DNA from: an uncultured Pseudomonadota bacterium
GTDB lineage: Bacteria; Myxococcota_A; UBA796; SXON01
Length of the DNA stretch: 64,000 nt
Direction: 5' to 3'
NCBI GenBank assembly: GCA_903844155.1
Contig: CAIMSU010000009.1
Location: 1 to 64,000 of the forward strand
This document shows, piece by piece, positions 42,684 through 51,814 of this stretch; the first letter of the stretch is position 1, and each line of letters begins with the position of its first letter. A program made the translations under genes and the position numbers. The notes beneath the pieces are model-generated. The model was not told the DNA's origin. It worked only from the letters and a program-made list of their open reading frames with translations, and made no database searches.

Positions 42684-44383
42684 GGGCGCTTCCTGAGCAG
42701 GAAGAGCAGCCCCAGCGAGATGCCGGCGACGGGCGTAAGGCTACAGCAAAGGCCGGAATTGCCACTGTCTGTCGTGGACGACGAGCCCGTATCGTCGCTC
42801 CCGGCGACACGGATCGTGAAGACGTGGTTCGAGGTGCCACCATCGTCGTCGGTCAAGACCACGGTGTACTCGAAAAGCGAGCTTGCACTGCCGGCAGTCA
42901 CCGTCATCAGGCCGTCGCTGGTGAGGGTCACGGGGTCGCCCGAGTCGGACGTCGAGAAGGTGACGGTGTCGGTCCCGGGGTCGGCTGCGATGAGTTGGAC
43001 GGTGTAGACCTCGCCTGCCGCGAGATCCAGCTCGTTCAACGCCGCTTCGGTGTGCGTGCCCCAGTCGATGCTGCTGTCTGCGAGGTAGGGCGCAACGTTG
43101 GCAACCGCGACCGTTGACGACGCCGTGATGGTCGAGTGATCCGGGAGAGTGACGGTCAGGTTCGCGGTCTCATCGCCGTTGTCGAGCGAAAGGCAGCTTG
43201 CACTCGCATTGTTACCCTGGCAGGCGCCCAGGCCGATGAACTGCCAGTCCCAGATGGTCGTGCCGGTCTCGGTGTCGGCGCAGCCGTCGGTGGTCGCCGT
43301 CCAACTGAACAGCGTGCCTTCGGAGGCTGAGGGGGTGTCGAGGGAGATCGTGTTGACCTCGTCGATCTGCCCGTCGCAGTCGTTGTCGAGGCCGTCGCAG
43401 AGCTCGGGGGCGCCCGGGTAGACGTCGGCGCTGGTGTCGTCACAGTCGATGGCGCCGGTGCCGTAGGGCAGGTAGCCGTCGCCGTCCGCGTCCACCGCGC
43501 CTGGGCAGTCGGTCACGCTCACGGTGAGGATGCTGGCGTCGGAAGCGCGGATCCCGACGACGTCGGCGCAGCGGTCACCGTCAAGATCGGCGATGGCGAC
43601 GCTGTCGGCGGTGATCGGCAGGGTGACCGCGCCGGAAGCGCTGACCACGGTGAGCGTCGTACCGTCGAACGCCCAGATCTCGGTGACGCCGTCTGCGTCG
43701 AAGTCCGCGGTGCCGACCTGCGTTGGCGCGACGGTGAGCGTGGCGTGGAGGCCGCCGGCTAGCTCATGAAAGCCGGAGGTCGTCCCGACGATCCAGTCGG
43801 CCGCGCCCCAGCCGAGCGCGGTGATCGGGGCTCCGGCGGGAAAGGTGCTGTCGCCGAAGCTGTCGTGCTGGGTGAACAGGCTCTCGCCGGTGTAGCTCCA
43901 GGCGACCGGCGCACCGGACTCGGACTCGGGGGCGACCGCGAAGCGATCGGGGACAACACCCAGATCGGCGACATCGGACCCGTCCGCGGTCAAGAGCTGC
44001 AGCGTGGTCGCCGTGGGGTCGCCGAGGGTGACGGCCCGGTCGTCTCGGGCGGCGATTCGCTCGCAAGGAACAGCCGTATCGGTGGCCGGGGCGCCGGTCC
44101 AGGTCCAGAGCGTGCCGGCCGAACACAGCCACAGAAGATCGGCGCCTGCGAGGGCGCTGGCGGGCACCTCCGGCACGGGCTCGGCCGCGGGAAGCGTCTC
44201 CCAACCGGAGGTTTCGGCGATGTACGCGACCGGCGTCGCCCCTTGAATCGTGAGCGCGACCGGGGTGGCCGCAGCCGGGGTGCTGGCGATCTCGCCAAAC
44301 GTCAGGGCATAGGCGGGGGATGGGGCGGCCAGGAGGACGGCTCCGAGACAGGCGGGGAGCAGGGCCGACCGGGGGTGGAGCAT
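42680..44383 (-). CDS. MopE-type metal-binding motif protein with C-terminal sorting tail
   Basis: 567 aa; same layout as its downstream paralog: signal peptide (LPACLGAVLLAAPSPAYA), propeller-like half (VYIAETSGWE-like segment shared by both), DADGDGYLPYGTGAIDCDD then VYPGAPELCDGLDNDCDG, an Ig-like half and a tail GLCCSLTPVAGISLGLLFLLRKRP-type ending (GLCC, membrane segment, RKR). Motifs of this kind bind calcium or copper in MopE relatives. Start ATG 44383 is set by the signal peptide. Divergent from the SUKH/HEAT gene across a 259-bp region with a palindromic element. Confidence 0.8.
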   Translation of the reverse strand: MLHPRSALLPACLGAVLLAAPSPAYALTFGEIASTPAAATPVALTIQGATPVAYIAETSGWETLPAAEPVPEVPASALAGADLLWLCSAGTLWTWTGAPATDTAVPCERIAARDDRAVTLGDPTATTLQLLTADGSDVADLGVVPDRFAVAPESESGAPVAWSYTGESLFTQHDSFGDSTFPAGAPITALGWGAADWIVGTTSGFHELAGGLHATLTVAPTQVGTADFDADGVTEIWAFDGTTLTVVSASGAVTLPITADSVAIADLDGDRCADVVGIRASDASILTVSVTDCPGAVDADGDGYLPYGTGAIDCDDTSADVYPGAPELCDGLDNDCDGQIDEVNTISLDTPSASEGTLFSWTATTDGCADTETGTTIWDWQFIGLGACQGNNASASCLSLDNGDETANLTVTLPDHSTITASSTVAVANVAPYLADSSIDWGTHTEAALNELDLAAGEVYTVQLIAADPGTDTVTFSTSDSGDPVTLTSDGLMTVTAGSASSLFEYTVVLTDDDGGTSNHVFTIRVAGSDDTGSSSTTDSGNSGLCCSLTPVAGISLGLLFLLRKRP

Positions 44384-44459
44384 CCGCGCAGCGTATCCGA
44401 AAAGTGCGCTCCTCCGCTGCCACCGGCGGGACTCGCCGCTCCCAGCGACCCGCGCCATG

Positions 44460-44495
44460 TATGAAAACCGACGACGTCGCTTTTCATACGTCCGC
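44460..44495. promoter_or_regulatory. 29-bp near-perfect palindrome in a divergent promoter region
   Basis: Arms TATGAAAA (44460-44467) and TTTTCATA (44481-44488) flank a CGACGACGTCG core; the whole 29 bp is palindromic except for two off-axis pairs. The same element, with four differences, lies at 22073-22101. It continues into TACGTC as there. Placement between divergent genes (minus start 44383, plus start 44643) fits an operator for one dimeric regulator. Confidence 0.55.
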
Positions 44496-44642
44496 ATTCT
44501 GAACGCAGATCGAGGTCAAGTCTTGCCTCGTCAAGAGAATTGCGGTAACGTGGAAATCCCCAGTCCACGTTCGGCGCCTCCGCGCCGCCGTCCCGCCCAC
44601 CGCTCCGCGCCGTCGCCCCACCCGAATCCCCGAGCCTGCCCC

Positions 44643-47519
44643 ATGGAAACCGCGGTCGACCCCTTCCACCCGCTGCTCCGCATCCTCGACCGCTACCGCT
44701 CCGACGTGCATCACCTGCGCCCGGCCGCGCCCGAGAGGACGCTCGACGACCCGCAGGGCCCGCCGATCCCTCAGTCCCTGCGCAGCTTTCTGGTGCGTTG
44801 GAACGGCGCGGTGCTCTTCCGCGGCGTCTTGCGCGTGCGCGCGGCCGTCGACATCGCCCAGGCGAGCAAGGAGGCGCCAAACGTCTGGTTGTTCGCCGAT
44901 GGTCCGCGCGACGACCTGTGGGGCTATGCCGCGATCACCGACGGCTGGCATTTCGGGCGTTGGGACGGAAAGCGGCTCATCCCGCTGCACGAGCACTTTG
45001 GACGTTGGCTGCACGCCCAGGCGCGCATCCTCGACGAGGACAAGCGCGAGGGCCTGCCCCAGATCGAGAGCCGCCTCGACAGCGACCCCGAGTGCGGTCT
45101 TCTCCAGTTTCAACGCGGTGAGTACCTGCTGGCAGACGGTGACGCGACGAGTGCGCTTCAGGCGTACCGCCGCGCAACCGCGCTCGCGCCCGAACACGCT
45201 ACCGCCTGGCAGCGCGTGGGCGAGGCCCTCCTCGCGACGGACCACGCCGCGGCTCGCCACGCGTTCATCATGGCGTTCCGCAACACGATCCTCCCGCTGC
45301 CGTACCCGGGCGCGCCGGCGATGGACGCGAGCACGCTCCGTGTGATGGAGAGCCTCTTTCCGGCGGACGACGCGGGCTGGGAGCGGGAGCTCCACCACTT
45401 CGTTCACGAGCGCAGCCTCGGCCTGACCGACCCGGACGCCGCGCAGCTTTTTGAGACCGCGGCGTTGAGCCACGCGCGCGTGCACCTCGCCCGTCACGAG
45501 CGTCCGGAGGCGCGAAAGGCCCTCGCCCTCGCGCGGGAGCACGCGATGCGCATCCCCGGCGGCGTCGCACCGCACCGCGTTTTGCCAGGGTTGCTCCTCG
45601 GTATCGTCGCGCTGGACACCGATCTTGGCGACCACGAGGACGCCGAGGACACGCTTCGCCGGCTCCGGTCGCACGATCTGGCGAGCGTTCGCGCCCGCGC
45701 AGATCTGGCGCTCGCCCGGATCGCGTTGCTGCGGCAGGAGCCCTGGGTCGATGAGATCGTCCGCGAGGCGCAGGCGGGCCTGGAGCGCGATGAAGACCGC
45801 TGCGATGCCTGGTTGATCCTCGCAGAACGCGGCGGGGACTCCGGCACGGCGGCGCTCGCCGAAGCGATCCGGCTCGCGACCGAGATGGGCGATGCCGGGC
45901 GCCTGGCCCGGGCCGAGCTGCTCCTCGGGGATCTCGCCGTAGAACGCGGTGATCTCCCGGCTGCCTGCCAGCACTACCTCGCGTGCGAGGACGACGCCGA
46001 AGCCCGGCTCCGTGCCCACGTTCGCCTCGGCGACATGCGCGAGGATCCGTCGGACGCCGTCTCCCACTACGTTGCGGCGGTCGAAGGCTTCCAGAAGTTG
46101 CACCTGCCGATCCGTGAGGCCTGGGCGCGCTTGCGGCTCGTCCGGTGCGGCGACGCGTCGCAGGCCGAGGACGCGTTGACGACGTTCAAGCAAGCCGGCA
46201 TCGCCTCAGGCGTTGCCGTTGCCGACAAGCTCATGGGCCGGCCCGGGTTCAGCCTCCCCTGGCACCTGAACGCCGCCGCCGAGCACGCACGTGGGCGCCA
46301 CGACGCCCAGCGCATGCGCGCCCCCCTCAACCGCGCCGACGCTGACCGGCCCGAGCGACGCCTCCTCGCGCATCGCCAGGCCATCGCGGCGAGCGACGCA
46401 GGGACCGCCGCCGTGCTGATCGACGAGATGCGCGCTGAGCTGGCCGGGATCGTGCGCTCGGATGGCCGCGCGCGCGACCCGTCCGTCATGCGCTTTGTCG
46501 CCGGCGTCGACCTCCTCGCGGGACACCCAAGCTTTGACGCCGCGAAGGCCCTGCTTGACTTCCTGCACGCCCCGCTCGGGCAGGAGGCCGCTCGGCGCGC
46601 GTTGGTCGGTGCCATGGCCCGATCGCCCAACATGACCCTGGTGCAGTCGCTCCTCGACATCGTCGAAGCGAACGGCGAGCCCGTCGCCCTGGCGCATGCC
46701 ATCGAGATCCTGGGCTTGCGGATGGAGGGCGCGGCGCTACCGGCGCTCTCCGCCCTGGCGGAGTCCGGATCGCCGCCTGTACGCCGCGCGTCGATCACAG
46801 CGCTCGGCCGCATCGGCGATCCAGAGTCCATCGACATCATCTTGCCGGCGTTGGACGTGCCGGAGCTCGCGGAGGTCGCGTCCGTCGCCCTGTTGCTGCT
46901 CGGCGAGTGGGAGGGGGTCGACTTTCACGGGCAGGCGATGCACGCTGGCACGCCGCACCTCGCCTTCGCGCCGGGCGAGATGGTCGGGCGTTTCGGCGGG
47001 CCAAGCTACTATTTGATGCTCCAGAACTGCTCCGAGCGCGAGGGCGCGATGGGCGCTGGCGCCATTCACGGCCTCGGCCTGCTCGGCTGTACCCGCGCCG
47101 TGCCGCGGCTGATCGACTACCTGCAAGCGCGCGACCCGCAGCGCGCGAACCTCGCCGTCACCGCGCTCGAGCTGCTCACGGGGCACACCGAAAGCCTGGA
47201 GGACGGGCACCCGCGTCAACGCTGGGAAGCGTGGTGGGAGGCCAACAAGCACAACTTCGACGACCACCGCCGCTTCCGCTACGGCAAGCCTTTCGGTGTG
47301 CGCGAGATGCTGGAGCGCCTGGCCCACGACGACGCTGGCGTCCGCACCGTCGGCTATGACGAGCTTGTCATCTCCACCGGTGTACGCCTGCCGTTCGACG
47401 TGGACGGGCCCTGGCGCGTGCAGCAGCACCACCGCGCCACCTGGGAGCGCTGGTACGCCGACCACATCCACGAGCTGCCGCGGACGGGCTGGCTCTTTCA
47501 CGGCGAGAGCATCGGGTAG
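44643..47519 (+). CDS. SUKH-like/TPR/HEAT-repeat protein
   Basis: 958 aa, cytoplasmic, no signal. Residues about 15-150 resemble a SUKH (SMI1/KNR4) domain: PIPQSLRSFLVRWNGAVLF, NVWLFADGPRDDLWGYA. Then TPR-type helices run from about 150 to 550 (FQRGEYLLADGDATSALQAY; RRATALAPEHATAWQRVGEA), and HEAT repeats occupy about 680-860 (PVRRASITALGRIGDPESID; GAIHGLGLLGCTRAVPRLID). SUKH domains occur in immunity proteins of polymorphic toxins and in regulators; the repeats suggest a scaffold. ATG 44643 is chosen since the upstream frame covers the palindromic promoter element. Confidence 0.65.
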   Translation: METAVDPFHPLLRILDRYRSDVHHLRPAAPERTLDDPQGPPIPQSLRSFLVRWNGAVLFRGVLRVRAAVDIAQASKEAPNVWLFADGPRDDLWGYAAITDGWHFGRWDGKRLIPLHEHFGRWLHAQARILDEDKREGLPQIESRLDSDPECGLLQFQRGEYLLADGDATSALQAYRRATALAPEHATAWQRVGEALLATDHAAARHAFIMAFRNTILPLPYPGAPAMDASTLRVMESLFPADDAGWERELHHFVHERSLGLTDPDAAQLFETAALSHARVHLARHERPEARKALALAREHAMRIPGGVAPHRVLPGLLLGIVALDTDLGDHEDAEDTLRRLRSHDLASVRARADLALARIALLRQEPWVDEIVREAQAGLERDEDRCDAWLILAERGGDSGTAALAEAIRLATEMGDAGRLARAELLLGDLAVERGDLPAACQHYLACEDDAEARLRAHVRLGDMREDPSDAVSHYVAAVEGFQKLHLPIREAWARLRLVRCGDASQAEDALTTFKQAGIASGVAVADKLMGRPGFSLPWHLNAAAEHARGRHDAQRMRAPLNRADADRPERRLLAHRQAIAASDAGTAAVLIDEMRAELAGIVRSDGRARDPSVMRFVAGVDLLAGHPSFDAAKALLDFLHAPLGQEAARRALVGAMARSPNMTLVQSLLDIVEANGEPVALAHAIEILGLRMEGAALPALSALAESGSPPVRRASITALGRIGDPESIDIILPALDVPELAEVASVALLLLGEWEGVDFHGQAMHAGTPHLAFAPGEMVGRFGGPSYYLMLQNCSEREGAMGAGAIHGLGLLGCTRAVPRLIDYLQARDPQRANLAVTALELLTGHTESLEDGHPRQRWEAWWEANKHNFDDHRRFRYGKPFGVREMLERLAHDDAGVRTVGYDELVISTGVRLPFDVDGPWRVQQHHRATWERWYADHIHELPRTGWLFHGESIG

Positions 47520-47577
47520 GCCGACTGCCGGCGAATTCGCGTGCGGAGGTGGGGGCGCGTGGCTACGATGACACGCA

Positions 47578-49842
47578 ATGCGCCCCGCCCACCGCCTCCT
47601 CGCTCTCGCCGCGCTCCTGCTGGCGTCGGCGCCGTTCGCCCTCGCCCACCCCGCTGGCTCGCCCGAGCCGAGTGATGCAGCCGCCAGCGGCTGGTCCTAT
47701 CTCTCGCCCGCCTCGGTGATTGTCAACACAAAACAGACGTTGGAGTACCACTATGTGGTGGGTTCCGGCGGCATGGTCGCGGGCGACAGCATCCGCATCG
47801 AGGACCCGCTCTTCCACGGCATGACCTGGGCCAAGTACGGACAGTTGGTGACGGATCCAGCGCTTTGTACGCCACAGACGAGCGAGCAGGACTCGTCGAC
47901 GGGCATGATCACGGCACACACGTCGACCGGCGTGACGGTCACGCTCAAACGCAGCGAGGACGCCCCGATCGGGCTGAACACGTACGCCTACACGGACGTC
48001 ACCCTCGATGGCACTTCGCTCGCCCCGGGCGACGAGATCGTCGTGGTCTACGGTGATGCGACGAGAGGGTGGGATTGCGGCTTCGAATTCAGCGACCGGT
48101 CCTGGCACAAGGTGGGCATCCAGAGCTGGGAGACGTTCGACGGCGGGGTGACCTATACACAGCTCGACACCACGCCCACGTTCGACGTCACGTCGCTGTC
48201 GACCGTCAAGACGCTCCGCGTAACCGGCCCTTCGCAGGCGATTTTTGAGGACGGCGCTGATCTGCAGGTGGCTGTGTTGGACGAGCTCGGCAATCCCATC
48301 GAGAGTTGGACCGGCACCATCTCCGTCAACCACACCTACGGGGGCGCCGAACAAACGCTGACGACCAACGACGCCGGCGTCGGACACCTGCACGTGACCC
48401 TCTCCGCCGTCGGCGATGTCGACCGCATCACCGTCGCCGGCGACGACGGGAGCACGGGCACCTCAAACCCCATCGTCGTCTACAGCAGCGCGGCTCCCCC
48501 GACCGAGTACACCTACTGGGGTGACCTCCACACACACCACGGGCACAGCTACACGACGGACGACGGGCGTTATCTCGATGAGAACATCGTCTACGCCCGG
48601 GACGTCGTCGGTCTTGACTTTGCAACCGAAGCCCAGAAGACGCTCCCTATCGAGATCGACGGCGACGCGCTCTGGTTGGAACGTCAGGACAACTGCGTCG
48701 GCGAGTCCGAGGACGGAAAGTTCATCTCCATGCTCGGGTTTGAGTGGATGGGCGACCACATCACGGGCGACAACCAGGGCCACAACAATTTCTATTTTGA
48801 CAGTTGCAACGCGCCGCTTGGCGCCCTGCTTAGCGCCGACTATCCGGACGGCATCGGCGCCTTTGCTTCCGGGCAGGGCCCCTACGACTTTGCCACCGGG
48901 CTGCTCTCCAGCAGCATCCACACGGTCATCATCCCCCACGCGCCGCTCTACACCGGCTATCTGTACACAGGGGAGGCGATCAACAACACCATTCGAACGG
49001 CGGCCGAGGTGTACTCCGAGTGGGGCTTCAACATGACCCCCGCGAACCGCGCCGGCAGCATCCCGGATGGCCTCCGCAACGGCAACCGGTTCGGCTTCGT
49101 CTCCTCCAGCGACAATCATGACGGCTGGCTTGGCAACCCATTCTCCAATAAGTCCGTCCGCTCGGGCCTGGCCGCCATCGACGCCCCCGCCCTGACACGT
49201 GCCGACCTCTTCGCCGGCTTGCAGCAGCGTTCCACGTATGCGACGACGGGAGAACGCATTGTGGTCGACTACTCCGTGACAGACGGCGCCGAAGTGAAGA
49301 TGGGCCAATACTACGTTGCTGCCGCGCCGACGTTCAACTGGACCGTGCACGGCACCGAGCGCGTCTCGTCGGTGACCCTTTACGCCGTCCAGCTCGCACC
49401 CACCGCGGCCGTCGAAACCCTACAAACCTGGGCCCCGAACGCCGAGGACGCCTCGGGCACGTTCGCGTACACCTGGGACGGGCAACCGCGCGCGGTCTGG
49501 CTCGACGTCGTCCAGACCGCGGACTCCGTCACAGGCGACAACGACGAGGCCTGGGCGAGCCCCATCTGGCTCACCGGCGACTGCACGACCGGCGAGGCCA
49601 TCGACCCTGCGCTGCGCTGCCCGGGGGACTCTGACAACGACACCGCACCCGCCGATACGCAGGGGGACACGCAGGTCAACGTGGACAGCGTCCCGCCGGT
49701 GGACAGCGGCGGCAAGGAGACGGGCGTGGACTCCGGTGGGCCCCACGGGCGTTGCAACTGCGGGACGACGGGCGGGGACTCGGGATTTGGGCTCGTTGTG
49801 ATGGTGGCGGGGGTGATTTTGGGGAGGAGGAGGCGGGTGTAG
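47578..49842 (+). CDS. DUF3604 exported protein with C-terminal sorting tail
   Basis: 754 aa. Signal peptide MRPAHRLLALAALLLASAPF. The DUF3604/PHP-like metal-hydrolase core spans about 310-560: YWGDLHTHHGHS (Asp316, His318, His320), FISMLGFEWMG, VIIPHAPLYTG and SSSDNHDGWLG (Asp512, His514), giving a likely metal site. An N-terminal Ig-like part precedes it. After an Asp/Thr/Pro linker the chain ends GRCNCGTTGGDSG, a membrane segment and RRRRV, a MYXO-CTERM-like tail. Substrate unknown; probably a surface phosphoesterase-like enzyme. Confidence 0.8.
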   Translation: MRPAHRLLALAALLLASAPFALAHPAGSPEPSDAAASGWSYLSPASVIVNTKQTLEYHYVVGSGGMVAGDSIRIEDPLFHGMTWAKYGQLVTDPALCTPQTSEQDSSTGMITAHTSTGVTVTLKRSEDAPIGLNTYAYTDVTLDGTSLAPGDEIVVVYGDATRGWDCGFEFSDRSWHKVGIQSWETFDGGVTYTQLDTTPTFDVTSLSTVKTLRVTGPSQAIFEDGADLQVAVLDELGNPIESWTGTISVNHTYGGAEQTLTTNDAGVGHLHVTLSAVGDVDRITVAGDDGSTGTSNPIVVYSSAAPPTEYTYWGDLHTHHGHSYTTDDGRYLDENIVYARDVVGLDFATEAQKTLPIEIDGDALWLERQDNCVGESEDGKFISMLGFEWMGDHITGDNQGHNNFYFDSCNAPLGALLSADYPDGIGAFASGQGPYDFATGLLSSSIHTVIIPHAPLYTGYLYTGEAINNTIRTAAEVYSEWGFNMTPANRAGSIPDGLRNGNRFGFVSSSDNHDGWLGNPFSNKSVRSGLAAIDAPALTRADLFAGLQQRSTYATTGERIVVDYSVTDGAEVKMGQYYVAAAPTFNWTVHGTERVSSVTLYAVQLAPTAAVETLQTWAPNAEDASGTFAYTWDGQPRAVWLDVVQTADSVTGDNDEAWASPIWLTGDCTTGEAIDPALRCPGDSDNDTAPADTQGDTQVNVDSVPPVDSGGKETGVDSGGPHGRCNCGTTGGDSGFGLVVMVAGVILGRRRRV

Positions 49843-49870
49843 GGGCGGCGCTGGCGGGATAGTCGCACGG

Positions 49871-51808
49871 GTGAGCCCGCTTTCAATCCGCTTGGTCCGG
49901 TGGTTTCTGGCGAGCCTGGTCCTCGCATGGCTAGCCTCCGCGCACTGGCCCGAGTGTGTCGACGACGTCTACATCCTCGCCGACTACGGGCGGCAGTGGG
50001 CCCGTACGGGTGCGCTCACCTGGACGACTGGCGAACACGTTGAGGGATTTTCGAGCTTCGCGCTCGTGATTGTCGCCGCGATCGCGACGAGGGCGGGGGT
50101 CGCGGCGGAGATGGCGCTGAAACTGACGGCGATGGCGTCGGCGGTGGCGACGCTCGGGCTGGCGTCTGTGCAGTTACCGACTACCAAATCGGGGACGGTG
50201 ACACTCCTTGGGCTGTCGGCGTGCGCTCCCTTCGTTTACTGGGCGGCGGACGGGATGGACGCGGCCGCGTTCGGGCTGGTGCTGGCGGCAGGATGGATGT
50301 TGACGTTGCGGGAGTCCCTGCACCGGGCGTTGTGGGTGTTGGCGTTCGCGGCGGTGGTGAGGCCGGAGGGGTTGGTGCACTTCCTCGTGGCCGGCGTTGT
50401 CCTGGCGTTTTCGGCGGGATGGCGAGGCGTTGTCCGCGCCGCCTTCGGGCCGTTGGCGTCCCTGGGGGCGCTCATGGCGCTCCGGTTGTGGTGGTTCGGG
50501 GCGTTGATTCCGACACCGACGCTCCTGAAGATCGTCGCGGTGCCATGGTCGCCGTACGGGTTGAGGCAGGCGGCGGGTGACATCGTTCCGTTCGTGGGGC
50601 TGTTGCTCGCCGTTGCTCCGGATCCGGCGCGGCGAAGCGGGTGGCTGGCCTCGGCGCGGTGGCTCCCGCTTCTCGTCCAGGTGGGGGTTCTCGGGCGCGC
50701 CAGCGGGGACTGGATGGCGCATTCCCGGCTTTTGCTGCCCGGAGCGGTCGCGAGCGTCCTATGCGCCGCCGAGCACGCGCGGGTACGGTGGTCGGCGGGT
50801 GGATGGGCCCTGGTCCTTCCCGGCCTCGCGGCGGGCGCGTTGTGGCTACCGGTGGGGTACGGTGCCTTCAACCTCCAGTTCTTGACGCCTCCGGGGCCGG
50901 CCGCCGTGGCGCGCGACTACGGAAGGGGGCTTGTGACGCCGTTGCCGGAGGACGTCGGGTGGGTCGTTGAACATGTGCCCGACGGCAGCACCGTGCTTGT
51001 GAACGACGTCGGCTTTCTCGGCGGAATTCCTGGCATCAACGTGCTGGACCTGCGCGGTCTCACGACCCGGGCTGTCGCTGAGGCCTCCGCGGCCGGTATC
51101 GAGGATGAGTGGCTTCGGGGCTTGCTCGCCGACCCGTCGCGGCGGCCGTTCGCGGTGCGGGTCGCGTTTTGGGGGGAAGCGCCGGAGCTCCCGGGGTGGT
51201 TGACGCCGGCCTACCCCAGGACGGACCGCCTGACGTACCCGGGCGGGGAAGTTGACTGGTTCTCGGAGGAGGGGTCCGTCCCCGCCGTCAAGGTAATAGC
51301 GCGGTGGGCGGCGTTGTCGTCGCAACACCCCGATCATGCGTGGATTCGATGGCGGTATGCGCTGGCGATCAGTGCCACCGGACGAGATCCCTCCTCTGTG
51401 GTCGTGGGCGGGCGTTCCCGTTTCCCGCGCGATGATCGATTCGCAGATCCTGCGGCCGTCAGGTTCGTCGCAGGCTCGTCCCCGCTGGAGTGGTCCGACG
51501 GGTTCCTGCTCCCGCCGTCCGCATGGGTGGAAACGCCCGATCAGGCTTGCGAAGGTTCATCGCCCGGGCTGACGGTCACGGGGCCGCCGGGGTCGTCAGC
51601 TCTCGCTGCCTGGCTCCCGGTGGGGGTCCACGAAGCCAGCTTGGTCCTCGGCGAGGTACCCACGGACCAGATGATCGTGCCGTCTGGCGGCGCGTTGGCT
51701 ACGCCTCTCGATGCGCTGTGCCCGAGAGGGGGAACGGGCCACTTTGGGGTCCAGAATCCCGGGTCGGCGGGATCGGCGTCGTTGGCTGTGCGCCTGACCG
51801 CCGGCTGA
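49871..51808 (+). CDS. GT-C membrane glycosyltransferase-like protein (AftB-like)
   Basis: 645 aa, GTG start, 28 nt after the DUF3604 gene. About ten membrane segments. The first loop has CVDDVYILADYGRQWARTG and GEHVEGFSSFALVIV, then VVRPEGLVHFL and WWFGALIPTPTLLK; this is the same layout as the protein at 6980 (DD, VEG, RPEG, aromatic-G-x-x-x-P-N/T). The C-terminal third is soluble and longer than in the paralog. Probably transfers a sugar from a lipid carrier on the periplasmic side. Confidence 0.7.
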   Translation: MSPLSIRLVRWFLASLVLAWLASAHWPECVDDVYILADYGRQWARTGALTWTTGEHVEGFSSFALVIVAAIATRAGVAAEMALKLTAMASAVATLGLASVQLPTTKSGTVTLLGLSACAPFVYWAADGMDAAAFGLVLAAGWMLTLRESLHRALWVLAFAAVVRPEGLVHFLVAGVVLAFSAGWRGVVRAAFGPLASLGALMALRLWWFGALIPTPTLLKIVAVPWSPYGLRQAAGDIVPFVGLLLAVAPDPARRSGWLASARWLPLLVQVGVLGRASGDWMAHSRLLLPGAVASVLCAAEHARVRWSAGGWALVLPGLAAGALWLPVGYGAFNLQFLTPPGPAAVARDYGRGLVTPLPEDVGWVVEHVPDGSTVLVNDVGFLGGIPGINVLDLRGLTTRAVAEASAAGIEDEWLRGLLADPSRRPFAVRVAFWGEAPELPGWLTPAYPRTDRLTYPGGEVDWFSEEGSVPAVKVIARWAALSSQHPDHAWIRWRYALAISATGRDPSSVVVGGRSRFPRDDRFADPAAVRFVAGSSPLEWSDGFLLPPSAWVETPDQACEGSSPGLTVTGPPGSSALAAWLPVGVHEASLVLGEVPTDQMIVPSGGALATPLDALCPRGGTGHFGVQNPGSAGSASLAVRLTAG

Positions 51809-51814
51809 CCCGTC

